From JBDTSW01 sp963758845 (lineage in GTDB: Bacteria; Actinomycetota; Thermoleophilia; Solirubrobacterales; 70-9): a DNA stretch of 64,000 nucleotides. The notes below the pieces were generated by a model. That model had not been told where the DNA came from, did no database searches, and saw nothing but the letters and a program-made list of their open reading frames with translations. The stretch's first letter is position 1. Each line of letters starts with the position of its first letter. Made by a program: the position numbers and the translations under genes. This document shows positions 52,559-62,223 of this stretch, in pieces. The stretch is taken from NCBI GenBank assembly GCA_963758845.1, contig CAVWWX010000001.1, positions 62,001 through 126,000 on the forward strand, read 5' to 3'.

Positions 52559-53271
52559 GTGCCCTCCGAAGCGCTATCCGCCACGCCGGGCCAGTCGTGC
52601 TGGTCGCCGCCCGCAACGAGGCCGACCGGATCGGCGCGACCCTGGCGGCGCTCGGCCGAGGCCTTCCCCGGCGCGCACGTGGTCGTCGCCGACGACGCCT
52701 CGACGACGCCACCTCGGACGTCGCCCTCGCCCACGGCGCCGAGGTCGTCTCGCGGGGACGCCCGCACGGCAAGGGGGCGAACATGACCGCGGCCGCGGCG
52801 ACGGTGATCGACCGCGGCGCCCGCGCCGAGGGCGCCGCCCTTCCTGCTGTGCGACGGCGACCTGGGCGAGTCGGCCGGCGAGCTTCGGCCCGCTGGTGGA
52901 TGCCGTCGTCGACGGGCGAGTGCGACCTGGCCATCGCCGTCTTCCGAAACCGGGTGGGCGGTGGCTTCGGCTTCGCGCTGCGCTACGCGCGGAGCGCGAT
53001 CGAGCGTCTCTGCGGGTACCGCGCGCTCGCTCCGATCTCGGGCCAGCGCGCGCTCAGCGCCGCGGCGATGCGGGCCGCCTACCCGTTCGCCGCCGGCTAC
53101 GGGATGGAGATCGGGATCACGGTCGACGTCGTCCGCGCCGGCCTCGAGGTCCGCGAGATCGAGCTGGACCTCGCCCACCGGGCGACCGGCCGCACGCTCG
53201 GCGGCTTCGTCCACCGCGCGCGCCAGCTGCGCGACTTCCGCCGCGTCGTGCGCGCCAGGCGCGCGGGATAG
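52559..53271 (+). CDS. Family 2 glycosyltransferase (at least five frameshifts)
   Basis: GT-A fold transferase. From GTG 52559 the pieces read, in three changing frames, VLVAARNEADRIGATLAAL, then AFPGAHVVVADDAS (nucleotide site), DDATSDVALAHGAEVVSRG, PHGKGANMTAAAATVI, LLCDGDL (metal DxD-like), and the long intact end CDLAIAVFRNRVGGGFGFAL to RVVRARRAG. These are in the right order for GT2. Every change is explained by one extra base. The intact third domain (ITVDVVRAGLEVREIELDL) matches the glucosyl-3-phosphoglycerate synthase type layout. About 230 residues. Confidence 0.72.
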
Positions 53272-53280
53272 CCTGCGCCC

Positions 53281-54753
53281 GTGATCCTCGCCATCGACCA
53301 GGGGACGACGGGGACGACATGCCTCGTCTTCGACCGCTCGGGCGGGATCGCCGGCCGGGCCTACAGCGAGTTCGCGCCAGCACTTCCCGCGGCCCGGCTG
53401 GGTCGAGCACGACGCCGACGAGATCTGGGACGTGACCCGGCGGGTGGCCGGCGAGGCGCTCGGCGACGCCGGCGTGCACGGGCGCGGACCTCGACGGGCA
53501 TCGGGATCACCAACCAGCGCGAGACCGTCGTCGCCTGGGACCCGCACACCGGCGAGCCCGTCCACAACGCGCTGGTGTGGCAGGACCGCCGGACCGCGGC
53601 CCGCTGCGACGAGCTGCGCGAGGCCGGGCCACACCGACCTCGTCCGCGAGCGCACGGGCCTGGTCATCGACCCTTACTTCTCCGGGACCAAGATCGAGTG
53701 GCTGCGGCGCAACGTCGACGCCGCCGCGCGACGCGGTCTTCGGCACGATCGACTCCTGGCTCGTCTTCAAGCTCACCGGGCCGCCACGTCACCGACTACT
53801 CGAACGCCTCGCGGACGATGCTGTTCGACATCCGCCGCGCTGGCGCTGGGACGCGCGAGCTGTGCGAGCTGCTGGGGGTGGAGGAGTCGTCGCTGCCCGA
53901 GCCGGTGCCCTCGGCCGCAGGTCTACGGGAAGCACCGACGCGTTCGGCGGCGAGGTGCCCGTCGCCGGGATCGCGGGCGACCAGCAGGCGGCGCTGTTCG
54001 GCCAGGCCTGCCACCGGCCCGGAATGGCGAAGAACACCTACGGCACCGGAAGCTTCGTCCTGCTCAACACCGGCGCTGAGGCCCCCGAGCCCGGCGATGG
54101 ACTGCTGACCACGGTGGCCTGGGGGCTCGAGGGCCGCACCGACTACGCGCTCGAGGCAGCGGTGTTCGTGACCGGCGCCGCGGTGCAGTGGCTTCGCGAC
54201 GGCCTTCAGATCATCGGCTCGGCGGACGAGACCGAGGGCCTCGCGGCCTCGCTCGATTCGAACGACGACGTCTACTTCGTTCCCGCTCTGACGGGCCTCG
54301 GATCCCCGCATTGGGATCCCTACGCGCGCGGCACGATCGTCGGCCTCACCCGCGGCAACGGTCGCGCCCACCTGGCGCGGGCCGCCCTGGAGGCGATCGC
54401 CTACCAGACGGTCGACGCGGTCCAAGCGCAGGAGGCGGCCGCGGGCGAGGCCCTCAGCGAGCTGCGAGCCGACGGCGGCGCGGCCGTGAACCGGTGGCTG
54501 ATGCAGTTCCAGGCCGACGTCCTGGGATCGCCGGTGATCGTCCCCGAGATCTCCGAGACCACCGCGCTGGGGGCCGCGTACCTCGCCGGGATCGCCACCG
54601 GCGTGTGGGACATCGAGGAGGTCGAGGGGATGTGGCGCGAGCAGGCGCGATACGAGCCGCGGATGGATTCCGCGCTTCGCGAGGAGCTGCTCGGGCGCTG
54701 GCGCCAGGCGGTCGAGCGCGCGCGCGGCTGGAGCCGGGCCCGAGGCCGAGTAA
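53281..54753 (+). CDS. glpK: Glycerol kinase (about nine frameshifts)
   Basis: Phosphorylates glycerol with ATP. GTG 53281 starts VILAIDQGTTGTTCLVFDR (phosphate-1 site). Other pieces: WVEHDADEIWDVT, GITNQRETVVAWDP, WQDRRTAARCDELR, GTIDSWLVFKLTG, AGDQQAALFGQACHRPG, NTYGTGSFVLLNTG, and LRADGGAAVNRWLMQFQADV. Extra bases lie near 53377, 53481, 53496, 53630, 53725, 53780, 53915, 53930 and 54740; from 53945 to 54735 the frame is clean. Removing the last restores a TAA at 54751-54753, directly before a hairpin; otherwise it would read to 54785. About 487 residues, near the family length. Confidence 0.88.
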
Positions 54754-54767
54754 CCCCGCCCGCGGGG
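54754..54767 (+). terminator. Short GC hairpin after glpK
   Basis: CCCCGC-CC-GCGGGG immediately follows the probable TAA of glpK. No T-run. It supports the gene ending at 54753 rather than at the later TGA. Confidence 0.45.
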
Positions 54768-54808
54768 ACGGGTAGTCCCTGGTGAAGCCGGACCGCCGGC
54801 TTCGAGCC

Positions 54809-55579
54809 ATGGCCGACATCAAGCCGCAGGTCTACAAGGATCCCCGCCCGGCGGAGTACTTCACCCGCTTTCACGAGCACGTCCGTGCGCACCCTCCCGG
54901 ATGGATCTACGAGGCGGTCCGGACGATCCTTTCCCCGATCGCAATCATCATCTTCCGCGAGCGGGCGATCGGGACCGCGAACGTCCCCGCCAACGGGCCG
55001 GCGATCGTCGCCCCCAACCACTTCTCGAACATGGATCACTTCTTCGCGGCCGCGTACCTGCGCCGCAAGATGCAGTTCATGGCCAAGTCGCAGCTTTTCG
55101 GGAACCCGATCCTCAACTACATCTTCCGAGTGGGCGGGGTGTTCCCGGTGCGGCGCGGCCACCACGACGAGGAGGCCTTCCTCACGGCGCACGCTGTCCT
55201 CGACCGCGGCAGCTGCGTCCTCATGTACTGCGAGGGGGGCCGCTCGCGTACCGGCAAGCTCGGCGAGGCGCGCGCCGGGGTCGGGCGCCTGGCGCTGGAG
55301 TCCGGGGTCCCGGTCGTCCCGTGCGCGATCCATGGCTCCCTTGGCGTGCGCAAGTGGCGCAGGCTCAGGTTCCCGAAGGTCACCGTGCAGTACGCCGAGC
55401 CGATCACGTTCGACGTCGTCGCCGAGCCGACCAAGGAACAGCAGGTCGAGGCCGCCCAGCGCGTCTTCGACGCGGTCAAGGAGATGTATGCGGGCCTCGA
55501 CGAGAAGGGCCGTGCCGGCGTGCTCAAGTCGCAGAAGAGCCCCGCGACGACGCCCCAGGGCTCGAGCGGAGGCGTTTAG
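54809..55579 (+). CDS. 1-acylglycerol-3-phosphate acyltransferase (PlsC family)
   Basis: Acylates lysophosphatidate in phospholipid synthesis. 256 residues from ATG 54809 (GTG 54782 would add nine). A membrane-near helix is at about 32-50 (IYEAVRTILSPIAIIIF). Catalytic motif NHFSNMDHFF near residues 70-79 (family HxxxxD), then GVFPVRRGHHDEE, and the glycerophosphate motif EGGRSRTGKLGEARAG near 142-157. It sits after glpK, so glycerol 3-phosphate synthesis and use are adjacent. The C-terminus has a short charged tail. Confidence 0.92.
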   Translation: MADIKPQVYKDPRPAEYFTRFHEHVRAHPPGWIYEAVRTILSPIAIIIFRERAIGTANVPANGPAIVAPNHFSNMDHFFAAAYLRRKMQFMAKSQLFGNPILNYIFRVGGVFPVRRGHHDEEAFLTAHAVLDRGSCVLMYCEGGRSRTGKLGEARAGVGRLALESGVPVVPCAIHGSLGVRKWRRLRFPKVTVQYAEPITFDVVAEPTKEQQVEAAQRVFDAVKEMYAGLDEKGRAGVLKSQKSPATTPQGSSGGV

Positions 55580-55606
55580 GCCTGATCCCGGGCGGGGAAT
55601 CGGTGG

Positions 55607-56011
55607 ATGATGTCCACCGCAGCCGTCATCGCGATCATCGCCGCGGCCATCGTCCTCGCGGTCTTCCTGGTCGCCGCGCTTCGCCGCTACGCGGCCGCGC
55701 GCGCCGCGGCCCGTGAGCGGATGTCCACCGAGGCCGCCGGGCATCGCCAGCAGGCCGAGGCGCACACGATCAAGGCCCGCGAGCTGGGCGGCGAGCTCGA
55801 CCACCACCGAGCGCAGGCCGAGCGCCAGCGCGCCGAGGCCGACCGCCACCGTGCCGAGGCCGTCCGCCAGGAGGAGCTGGCCGAAGAGCACGAGGAGGCA
55901 GCGTCTGAATCGGCCGAGCTCGCGCGCGAGGTCGAGGAGCGGATCCCCCGCGAGGGACGCGGCGCCGCGTTTCACGACGAGCGCGCCGGCGAACTCGAGA
56001 AGAAGCTCTAG
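55607..56011 (+). CDS. Small membrane-anchored coiled-coil protein
   Basis: 134 residues. An N-terminal membrane helix (AVIAIIAAAIVLAVFLVAAL, residues 5-24) is followed by a long Ala/Glu/Arg/His helix with heptad spacing (RAQAERQRAEADRHRAEAVR, EELAEEHEEAASE). Low-complexity repeats of xxAEAxRH units occur at residues 68-90. No enzyme motif. Probably a structural or scaffold protein of unknown role. Confidence 0.7.
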   Translation: MMSTAAVIAIIAAAIVLAVFLVAALRRYAAARAAARERMSTEAAGHRQQAEAHTIKARELGGELDHHRAQAERQRAEADRHRAEAVRQEELAEEHEEAASESAELAREVEERIPREGRGAAFHDERAGELEKKL

Positions 56012-56017
56012 GCGCCC

Positions 56018-56923
56018 TTACTCGTAGCGGCTCTCGAGCGCCGCCCACAGCTCGGGGTCGTGGCTGGGGATGATCACCGCCTGCGGGTACTGGCGGCGAA
56101 ACAGCTTCAGTTCCTGGAGCGAGCGGTTGAACGTGTGCGGGTCGAACGGCCGCGCGGGCCCGGGCGCGCTCTCGAGCTGGGACAGCGTGTAGACGACGTC
56201 GCCCGCGATCACCAGATCGCGGTCGCGCAGGCGGCAGATGACGGACTGGTGGCCGGCAGAGTGACCCGGCGTGGAGGCCAGGCGCACGCTGCCGTCGCCG
56301 AAGAGGTCGAAGGTGCGCCCGAACGTCGAGTAGGACTCGATCCCCTCCGAGTAGGAGACCGTCCGGTAGTCGAAGGCGTAGTCGTACTGGCTCGGCACGT
56401 AGCCGCGGAGCAGGGGACGGCCGCCCGAGGTGGCGTCGTTCCACTCGGCCTCCGTCAGGACGAACGTGGCCCCCGGGAAGTCGGCCATGCCCGACGCGTG
56501 ATCCAGGTGCAGGTGGGTCATCACCACCAGACGGATCTCGCGCGAATCGACGTCGCGCTCGCGAAGCTGGGAGGGAAGGTCCTTGCCGTCCTCCAGGTGC
56601 GGCTTCGCGTACCACGCGAACGCCCGTCCCATGTTCTCCGACGGCCTGGCGGCCACCGAGCCGTGCAGCCCGGTGTCGACCAGGAACGGGCCGATCGTCG
56701 GGTGGCGGATCAGGAACGCCGTGCACGGCACCGTCATCCAGCGCGAGCGCGGGATGCCCAACCCGGCGACGCGGAGCTTCTCGAAGGGCCCCCCGGGGCG
56801 CTGGAAGTACCCGGCCGGCTGCGTGACCTGGCCGACCTCGATCGGGTCCACGGCCACGGTGGCGCCCTCGCGCCCCTGGCGCAGGGGCCCGGTCAGCGGC
56901 TTGGGTTCGACCCGGACCTTCAT
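56018..56923 (-). CDS. Metallo-beta-lactamase-fold hydrolase, AHL-lactonase-like
   Basis: 301 residues, no signal peptide. Metal site: THLHLDHASG near residues 137-146 (HxHxDH), TPGHSAGHQS near 220-229, GDVVYTL near 244 and IPSHDPELW near 285-293. Spacing is that of the AiiA/AttM-type N-acyl-homoserine lactonases and related lactonases. The true substrate may be another lactone. It has a full metal site, unlike the MBL-like protein in the biotin operon. Confidence 0.87.
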   Translation of the reverse strand: MKVRVEPKPLTGPLRQGREGATVAVDPIEVGQVTQPAGYFQRPGGPFEKLRVAGLGIPRSRWMTVPCTAFLIRHPTIGPFLVDTGLHGSVAARPSENMGRAFAWYAKPHLEDGKDLPSQLRERDVDSREIRLVVMTHLHLDHASGMADFPGATFVLTEAEWNDATSGGRPLLRGYVPSQYDYAFDYRTVSYSEGIESYSTFGRTFDLFGDGSVRLASTPGHSAGHQSVICRLRDRDLVIAGDVVYTLSQLESAPGPARPFDPHTFNRSLQELKLFRRQYPQAVIIPSHDPELWAALESRYE

Positions 56924-57011
56924 GAGGCGGCCCAGGGTAGCGGCGGGGGAGGAGGCCCCCCGAGCGGCTCAGCCCCGCGAACGGCGCCTTGCCGCGAATA
57001 AGCTGCGCCGC

Positions 57012-57864
57012 GTGGCCGAGGCGTCTCGCATCTTCAGGGAAGGGCTGCTGGACCGCCAGGTCTGCGTCGTCTCGGGGGCCGGGACCGGGCTGGGCAAGGC
57101 GACCGCGCTCGAGCTGGCCAGGCTGGGGGCCACCGTTGCGATCTGCGGCCGGCGCCAGGAGCCACTGGACGTGACGGTCGCCGAGATCGAGGCCGGCGGG
57201 GGCACCGCGTCCGCATCGGCCCTGGACATCCGCGACGAGGAGGCGGTCGACGCGTTCATCGGCGAAGTCGTCGCACAGCACGGCCGCATCGACACGCTGG
57301 TGAACAACGCCGGGGGCCAGTTCCTCAGCCCGGCCGAGGCGATCACGCCCAAGGGCTTTCGGACGGTGATCGAGCTGAACGTCGTGGGCACCTGGCTGAT
57401 GACCCATGCCGCGGCCACCAAGGCCTTCATCCCGCAGGGTGAGCGGGAAGGTGCTGAGCGTGACGCTCTCACCCCACCAGGGGATGCCCGGGATGGTCCA
57501 CTCGGGCGCAGGGCGAGCCGCGGTCGAGAACATGACGCGGACCCTGTCGGTCGAGTGGGCCCGCTTCGGGATCCGGCTGGTAGCGCTGGCCGCGGGGCAG
57601 TTCGGCACCGAGACGATGCGCACCAAGTACCCGAAGGAGGTGGTGGAGGGGGTCCCGCGGACGGTCCCGCTCCAGCGCCTGGGCACCGAGGAGGAGTGGG
57701 CGTGGCTCGTCGCCTACCTGGCCTCGCCCGCGGGCGACTTCTACTCGGGGAGCGTGATCACGATGGACGGCGCCCGCGACAACTGGTTCGGCGCCTGGCC
57801 GCCGACCGCGGTGACCGGCGAGGCGGGCGAGCCGCCGGCGGAGGAACGGCGCCCGAAGGACTAG
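57012..57864 (+). CDS. Short-chain dehydrogenase/reductase, enoyl-CoA reductase-like (one frameshift)
   Basis: SDR of about 283 residues from GTG 57012. Cofactor motif VVSGAGTGLGKATALELARL (family TGxxxGxG) near residues 18-37 and VNNAGGQFLSPAEAI near 97-111. The frame moves by one base near 57438 (GGG where GG is expected) into VSGKVLSVTLSPHQGMPG. The catalytic Tyr-x-x-x-Lys is not seen: the region reads HSGAGRAAVENMTRTLSVEW, with His-x-x-x-Gly-Arg where Tyr and Lys would be. That is unusual and may reflect peroxisomal-type 2,4-dienoyl/enoyl-CoA reductases that use other residues. Confidence 0.82.
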
Positions 57865-57944
57865 CCCTGGTTGCCGACCGACTCGGCGACCAGCTCTCCA
57901 AGCCGGCGGTAGCCGCGATCGATGGATGGTCGCCGTCCCGCGCC

Positions 57945-58774
57945 CTACGTGGTCATGCCGCCGAACTGTCCACCCGTGACGTTCAGGACCTGGCCATGGA
58001 CGTAGTTGGAGAGCTCCGAGCAGAGGAAGAGGACCGGCTTCGCCGCCTCCTCGGGCTGGGCGGCGCGGCCGAGCGGGATGATCATCGCCGCCATCGCGCG
58101 GGTCTGCTCGGGGATGCCCAGCTCGATCTTCTCGCCGCCGGCGCTCGATCTCGCCGCCCTTCTCCTTCGCTGCGGTGAGGCGCGTCTCGACGAAGCCGAA
58201 CGCGACCGCGTTGCAGTTGATCTTGAACTGGCCCCACTCCTTGGCGAGCGTCTTGGTGAGGCCGACGACACCCGACCTTCGCGGCCGAGTAGTTGGCCTG
58301 GCCGGCGTTGCCCATCGTGCCCGAGATCGAGGAGACGTTCACGATCTTGCGGAAGACCTCCTTGCCCTCGCCCATCTCGGCCTTGGCCGCCTCGCGCCAG
58401 CTCGGTGCGATGGCGCGGATCAGGCGAAAGGGCACGACGGTGTGGATGTCGAGCATCGTCTGGAACTGCTCGTCGGTCATCTTGTGCACGACGCCGTCCT
58501 AGGTGTAGCCGGCGTTGTTGACGAGGATGTCGACGCTGCCGAACTCGTCGATCGCCTTCTTGCACCAGCTCTCTGGGACGTCGGGCTGGGTCAGGTCGCC
58601 CGAGAAGACGGCGGTCTCGCCGTCGATCTCCGAGGCTGCCTGCTCGGCGACGTCGCCGTCGATGTCGTTGATCAGCACCTGCGCGCCCTCGCGCACGAAG
58701 AGCTCGGCCGTGGCCCGGCCGATCCCGCGCGCCGATCCGGTGATGATCGCGCTCTTGCCGTCAAGCATTCCCAT
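57945..58774 (-). CDS. 3-oxoacyl-ACP/CoA reductase-like SDR (frameshifts and an in-frame TAG)
   Basis: FabG-type SDR, about 275 residues if repaired. From ATG 58774: SAIITGSARGIGRATAELF near residues 8-26, VDILVNNAGYT near 80, then a TAG at 58500-58502 (complement) in frame, and DGVVHKMTDEQFQTMLDIHT continues in the same frame. Next, INVSSISGTMGNAGQANYSAAKVG holds the Ser and Tyr-x-x-x-Lys. One extra base near 58267 and another near 58140 move the frame to reach GRAAQPEEAAKPVLFLCSEL and NVTGGQFGGMTT. The TAG replaces a codon that is commonly Trp in this subgroup (TGG to TAG). Could be a real pseudogene or errors. Confidence 0.75.
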
Positions 58775-58897
58775 CTGAACTCCTGTCCTCCTTGGTCGTC
58801 TGAAAGCGGCGGCGAACGGTAGTCGGTTTCGTCGTGGGAAGGGCGGGTACTTCAGCCCTTCATCCGAAGGAAACAGAGTTGATCGGGGGATCACTTC

Positions 58898-59723
58898 ATG
58901 AACCGGACCGTGCGCGGCGTGCTCGCCGCAACCTGTGCCGCGACCGCCGTTGCGTTCGCGCCTTCCGCCGCCGCCGCTGACCACAACGCGGACCCGATCC
59001 ACCCGGGCGTCCAGACGGTCACCGCGGGCGGCCAATGCACGTCCAACTTCGTCTTCCGCGACGGCGGAGGCACCTACCTCGGCCAGGCCGCGCACTGCGC
59101 CGGCACCGGAGCGGCGACCGAGACCGACGGGTGCGACAGCGGCTCGCAGCCGCTCGGCACTCAGGTCGAGATCGACGGCGCGACGCGCCCGGGGACGCTT
59201 GTCTACAGCTCCTGGATCGCGATGCAGCAGGCCGGCGAGACCAACGCCGACGCCTGCGCCTACAACGACTTCGCGCTGGTGAAGGTCGACCCGGCGGACG
59301 TCGCCAACGTCAACCCGACGGTTCCTGGCTTCGGCGGCCCGACGGGCGTCGGCCCGTCGTCGGCCGATGCTCGGCGACACCGTCTACACCTACGGCAACT
59401 CCTCGCTACGCGGCGGCGTCGCCCAGCTTCGCCCGAAGCAGGGCATCGTCGTCCAGAGCGAGGGCAACGGCTGGAGCCGCACGGTCTACACGGCCACCCC
59501 GGGTATCCCGGGCGACTCCGGCAGCGGCTTCCTCAGCGACTCTGGCGAGGCGATCGGCACGCTGTCCACGCTTCAGGTGCTCCCCGTCGCCGGGTCCAAC
59601 GGCGTCGGCGACCTCGCCAACGAGCTGGGCTACGCCCGCTCCCACGGGTTCGGCGGGCTCAAGCTGGTGCAGGGCACCCGGCCCTTCAACCCGAACCTCG
59701 GCCAGGCGATCCTGGGCGAGTGA
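58898..59723 (+). CDS. Secreted trypsin-like serine protease (one frameshift)
   Basis: About 274 residues. Signal peptide at 1-27 ending SAAAA before DHNADPIHPG. The S1 triad is present: His in GQAAHCAG near residue 66, Asp in CAYNDFALVKVDP near 125, Ser in GIPGDSGSGFLSDSG near 207. The frame shifts by one base near 59364, where GCCGATGCTC should be GCGATGCTC (Ala-Met-Leu). Cys pairs are few, as in short bacterial trypsin-like secreted proteases. A short hairpin AAGGGC...GCCCTT lies upstream at 58839-58860. Confidence 0.83.
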
Positions 59724-59747
59724 GGTTTTCCTGGCTGGCGGCTGGGC

Positions 59748-60933
59748 CTAGAGGCCCAGCTGCTTGCCCAGGATCTCCTTCATGACCTCGTCGGTGCCGC
59801 CGCCGATCGGGCCCAGGCGGGCGTCGCGGACCGCGCGCTCGATCCCGTACTCCCGCATGTAGCCGTAGCCGCCGTGGATCTGCAGGCACTCGTCGGCGAC
59901 CTCCAACAGGGCGCGCTGGGTCAGCAGCTTCGCCATCGCGACCTCGCGAATCGGCGTCCTCGCCCGCGAGGAAGGACCGAAGCGCCGAGTAGGTGAGCGC
60001 GCGGCTGGCCTCCATGCGCGTCGCCATCTCGGCGACCTTGTGGCGGATCGCCTGGAAGTGCCCGATCGGCCGCCCGAACGCCTGGCGCTCGAGCGCGTAG
60101 GCGACGGTCACGTCCAGCAGGCGCTTCATCCCGCCAACCGCGCCCAGCGACATCAATAGCCGCTCCCAGGCGAAGTTGGCCATGATCAGGTAGAAGCCGC
60201 TGTTCTCCTCGCCCAGCAGGTTCTCGGCGGGCACCTCGACGTCGGTGAACGCCAGCTCGCCCGTGTCGGAGGAGTGCCAGCCCATCTTCTCCAGCTTCGA
60301 GACGACCTCGTAGCCGGGCATGTCGCGCTCGAGGATCAGGAACGAGATCCCGCCGTGCCCGCCCTCCTCGGTCGTCTTCACGGCGCACACGAGGAAGTCG
60401 GCGCGGACCCCGTTGGTGATGAAGGTCTTCGAGCCGTTGACCACGTAGCCGCCGTCGACTCGGTCGGCGCAGCGTACGGATCGAGGCGACGTCCGAGCCG
60501 GCTCCCGGCTCGGTGATGCCGAGGGCGGCGATCCGCTCGCCGCGGATCGGCGGGCTTCAGGAAGCGCTCGTGCTGGTCAGGCGTGCCGAACTTGAAGATC
60601 GGGCGGCGTCGCGATCCCGGTGTGGGCGCCCAGGCCGGCGCCGACCCCTCCCGACGCGCCCGCCGCCGCCAGCTCCTCGGCCCAGACGGCGTCGTGGACG
60701 TAGTCGCCGCCCTGGCCGCCGAGCTCCTCCGGGTACTTGAGGCCCAGGAACCCAAGCTCGCCCGCTCTCCGGTAGAGCTCGCGCGGGAACTCGCGGGCCT
60801 CCTCCCAGGCGTCGACGTTGGGGACGATCTCGTCGCGCACCCAGCGCCCGATGGACTCGCGGAGCTGCTCGTGCTCGTCGGTGAACGGCGGGAGCAGGGC
60901 CCGCTCGCCCCTGTCCTTGACGACGGAGGACAT
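59748..60933 (-). CDS. Acyl-CoA dehydrogenase (four frameshifts)
   Basis: FAD enzyme of fatty-acid oxidation, about 393 residues after correction. Start ATG 60933: FTDEHEQLRESIGRWVRDEI, then GLGAHTGIATPP, ITEPGAGSD (family EPxAGSD), VNGSKTFITNG near residue 150, FQAIRHKVAEMATRMEASRA, and the end ECLQIHGGYGYMREYGIERA with RDARLGPIGGGTDEVMKEIL. Extra single bases near 60602, 60553, 60475 and 59950 break the frame; each removal restores the family sequence. Likely acts on branched or medium-chain acyl-CoA; specificity cannot be read. Confidence 0.87.
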
Positions 60934-60978
60934 GCGACGGCGATTCTGTCAGGCCGTCTACGATCGCGAGGAACTTCG

Positions 60979-61803
60979 ATGGAGGCATCCGGCAGCGACA
61001 CGACCCACGACGACCGCCCGCGCGGCGAGCGCGCGGGCGCGGTCGAGTCCGCCCCTGGCCTGGCCCGGCTGACGGTCTCGGCCTGGGTGCGAACCGGGGG
61101 ATGGGCGGTCTCCTCCAGCGCCCGCGCCGGGCGCCGCGTCGCCCGGGCGGTGGTCTCGGGCGAGTCCGTGCCGGACCTGATCGACGACGCCCGCGCCGGG
61201 CTGCGCGGGCTGCTGGGGGTGAACGAGATCGAGGAGCGGATCGCGGGCCTGCGGTCGGGCGGGCGCTCCTCCAACAGCGCCAGCGCCGACCTCCGAGAGC
61301 GGGGCGCCGAGCTCCTGGAGCGCTCCTCCGACGTGCTCGACGGCCCGCCGATGCACCCGGCATACGAGAACATCCTCGACGACATCGCCCCGGACGAGGC
61401 AAGGATCCTGCGCCTGTTCGCGGCCGACGGCCCGCAGGCGGCGGTGGACGTCCGGACCTACCGCCCGTTGGACGTCGGCTCGAAGCTGACGGCGCAGGGG
61501 CTGACGATGATCGGCCGCCACGCCGGCCTTCAGTTCCCCGAGCACGTCCCCCAATATCTGAACAACCTCAACCGCCTGGGCTTGATCTGGTTCCTGCACG
61601 AGCCAGTCGAGTCGCGCACCTCCTACCAGGTCCTCGAGGCCCAGCCCGACGTTCTCGAGGCGATCAAGGAGACCGGCCGGGCCCGGGTGGTGCGCCGCTC
61701 GATCGGGCTGACCGAGTTCGGGCAGGACTTCACGGGCATTGCGCTGCCCGAGGACGCCGGCCCGCCGACGGGCGAGTTCGCGGCCCTCGAGGAGCCCGGC
61801 TAG
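60979..61803 (+). CDS. DUF4393/Abi-alpha-like protein
   Basis: 274 residues, no signal peptide. The C-terminal half begins HPAYENILDDIAPDEARILR followed by LFAADGPQAAVDVRTY, which fits the Abi-alpha (DUF4393) family. The end RSIGLTEFGQDFTGIALPED is a typical C-terminus for it. The N-terminal 110 residues are Arg/Ala-rich with no known domain. Members have been linked to abortive infection in one study lineage, but many are housekeeping-like; no other defence gene is nearby. Confidence 0.65.
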   Translation: MEASGSDTTHDDRPRGERAGAVESAPGLARLTVSAWVRTGGWAVSSSARAGRRVARAVVSGESVPDLIDDARAGLRGLLGVNEIEERIAGLRSGGRSSNSASADLRERGAELLERSSDVLDGPPMHPAYENILDDIAPDEARILRLFAADGPQAAVDVRTYRPLDVGSKLTAQGLTMIGRHAGLQFPEHVPQYLNNLNRLGLIWFLHEPVESRTSYQVLEAQPDVLEAIKETGRARVVRRSIGLTEFGQDFTGIALPEDAGPPTGEFAALEEPG

Positions 61804-61806
61804 GGC

Positions 61807-62223
61807 CTACGGCGAGATCGGGACGCCCGGGTCGCCGAACACCAGGAACCAGAGCGTGCAGATGACGGCGACGACAGCGTCGGCGGCGACGGCGATGTCC
61901 TCGATCGAGTTGGTCTCGGCGGACCCTGCTTGCGCTCGGCCGAGAGGCTGCGGTTCCACTCGTGGCGGACGGGCCCCTCGGTGGGGGAGAGGCGTTCGCG
62001 CAGCCAGGCGAAGGCGGTCAGCAGCGCCACGTAGGAGAGGACGATCCCGAGCAGCGCCACGCCGAGCCCCGCCAGCGACGGCGCGGTGCCGCCCTGGAGC
62101 TGGGAGCCGATCCAGATCCACAGCGAACGGGATGCCGGCGCCGAAGACGATCGACGCCGACGATGGCCACCGCGATTCGCAGCAGGGTGAGCGACCGGCC
62201 GGAGCGCCGTCGGCGGCGCTCAC
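61807..62223 (-). CDS. Small membrane protein (frameshifted)
   Basis: From GTG 62223, about 137 residues. Pieces in three frames give SLTLLRIAVAIVG and VFGAGIPFAV (membrane helix 1), LAGLGVALLGIVLSYVALLTAF (helix 2, shown shortened), a basic loop with RHEWNRSLSAERKQG, and AADAVVAVICTLWFLVFGDPG (helix 3). Three extra bases that cancel would restore one frame between 61920 and 62200. The GTG overlaps the stop of the TetR gene as GTGA, so the two are one operon. No family recognised. Confidence 0.6.
   Translation of the reverse strand: MSAADGAPAGRSPCCESRWPSSASIVFGAGIPFAVDLDRLPAPGRHRAVAGGARRGAARDRPLLRGAADRLRLAARTPLPHRGARPPRVEPQPLGRAQAGSAETNSIEDIAVAADAVVAVICTLWFLVFGDPGVPISP

Noticed and set aside
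50856..52934. A 692-residue open frame joining crotonase and AlkA-like domains
   Set aside because: The join depends on single-base errors; repaired sequence gives two normal genes with a stop and a start between them.
53281..54753. glpK as a pseudogene under decay
   Set aside because: All breaks are single added bases with no loss of conserved residues, which fits sequence error better than decay.
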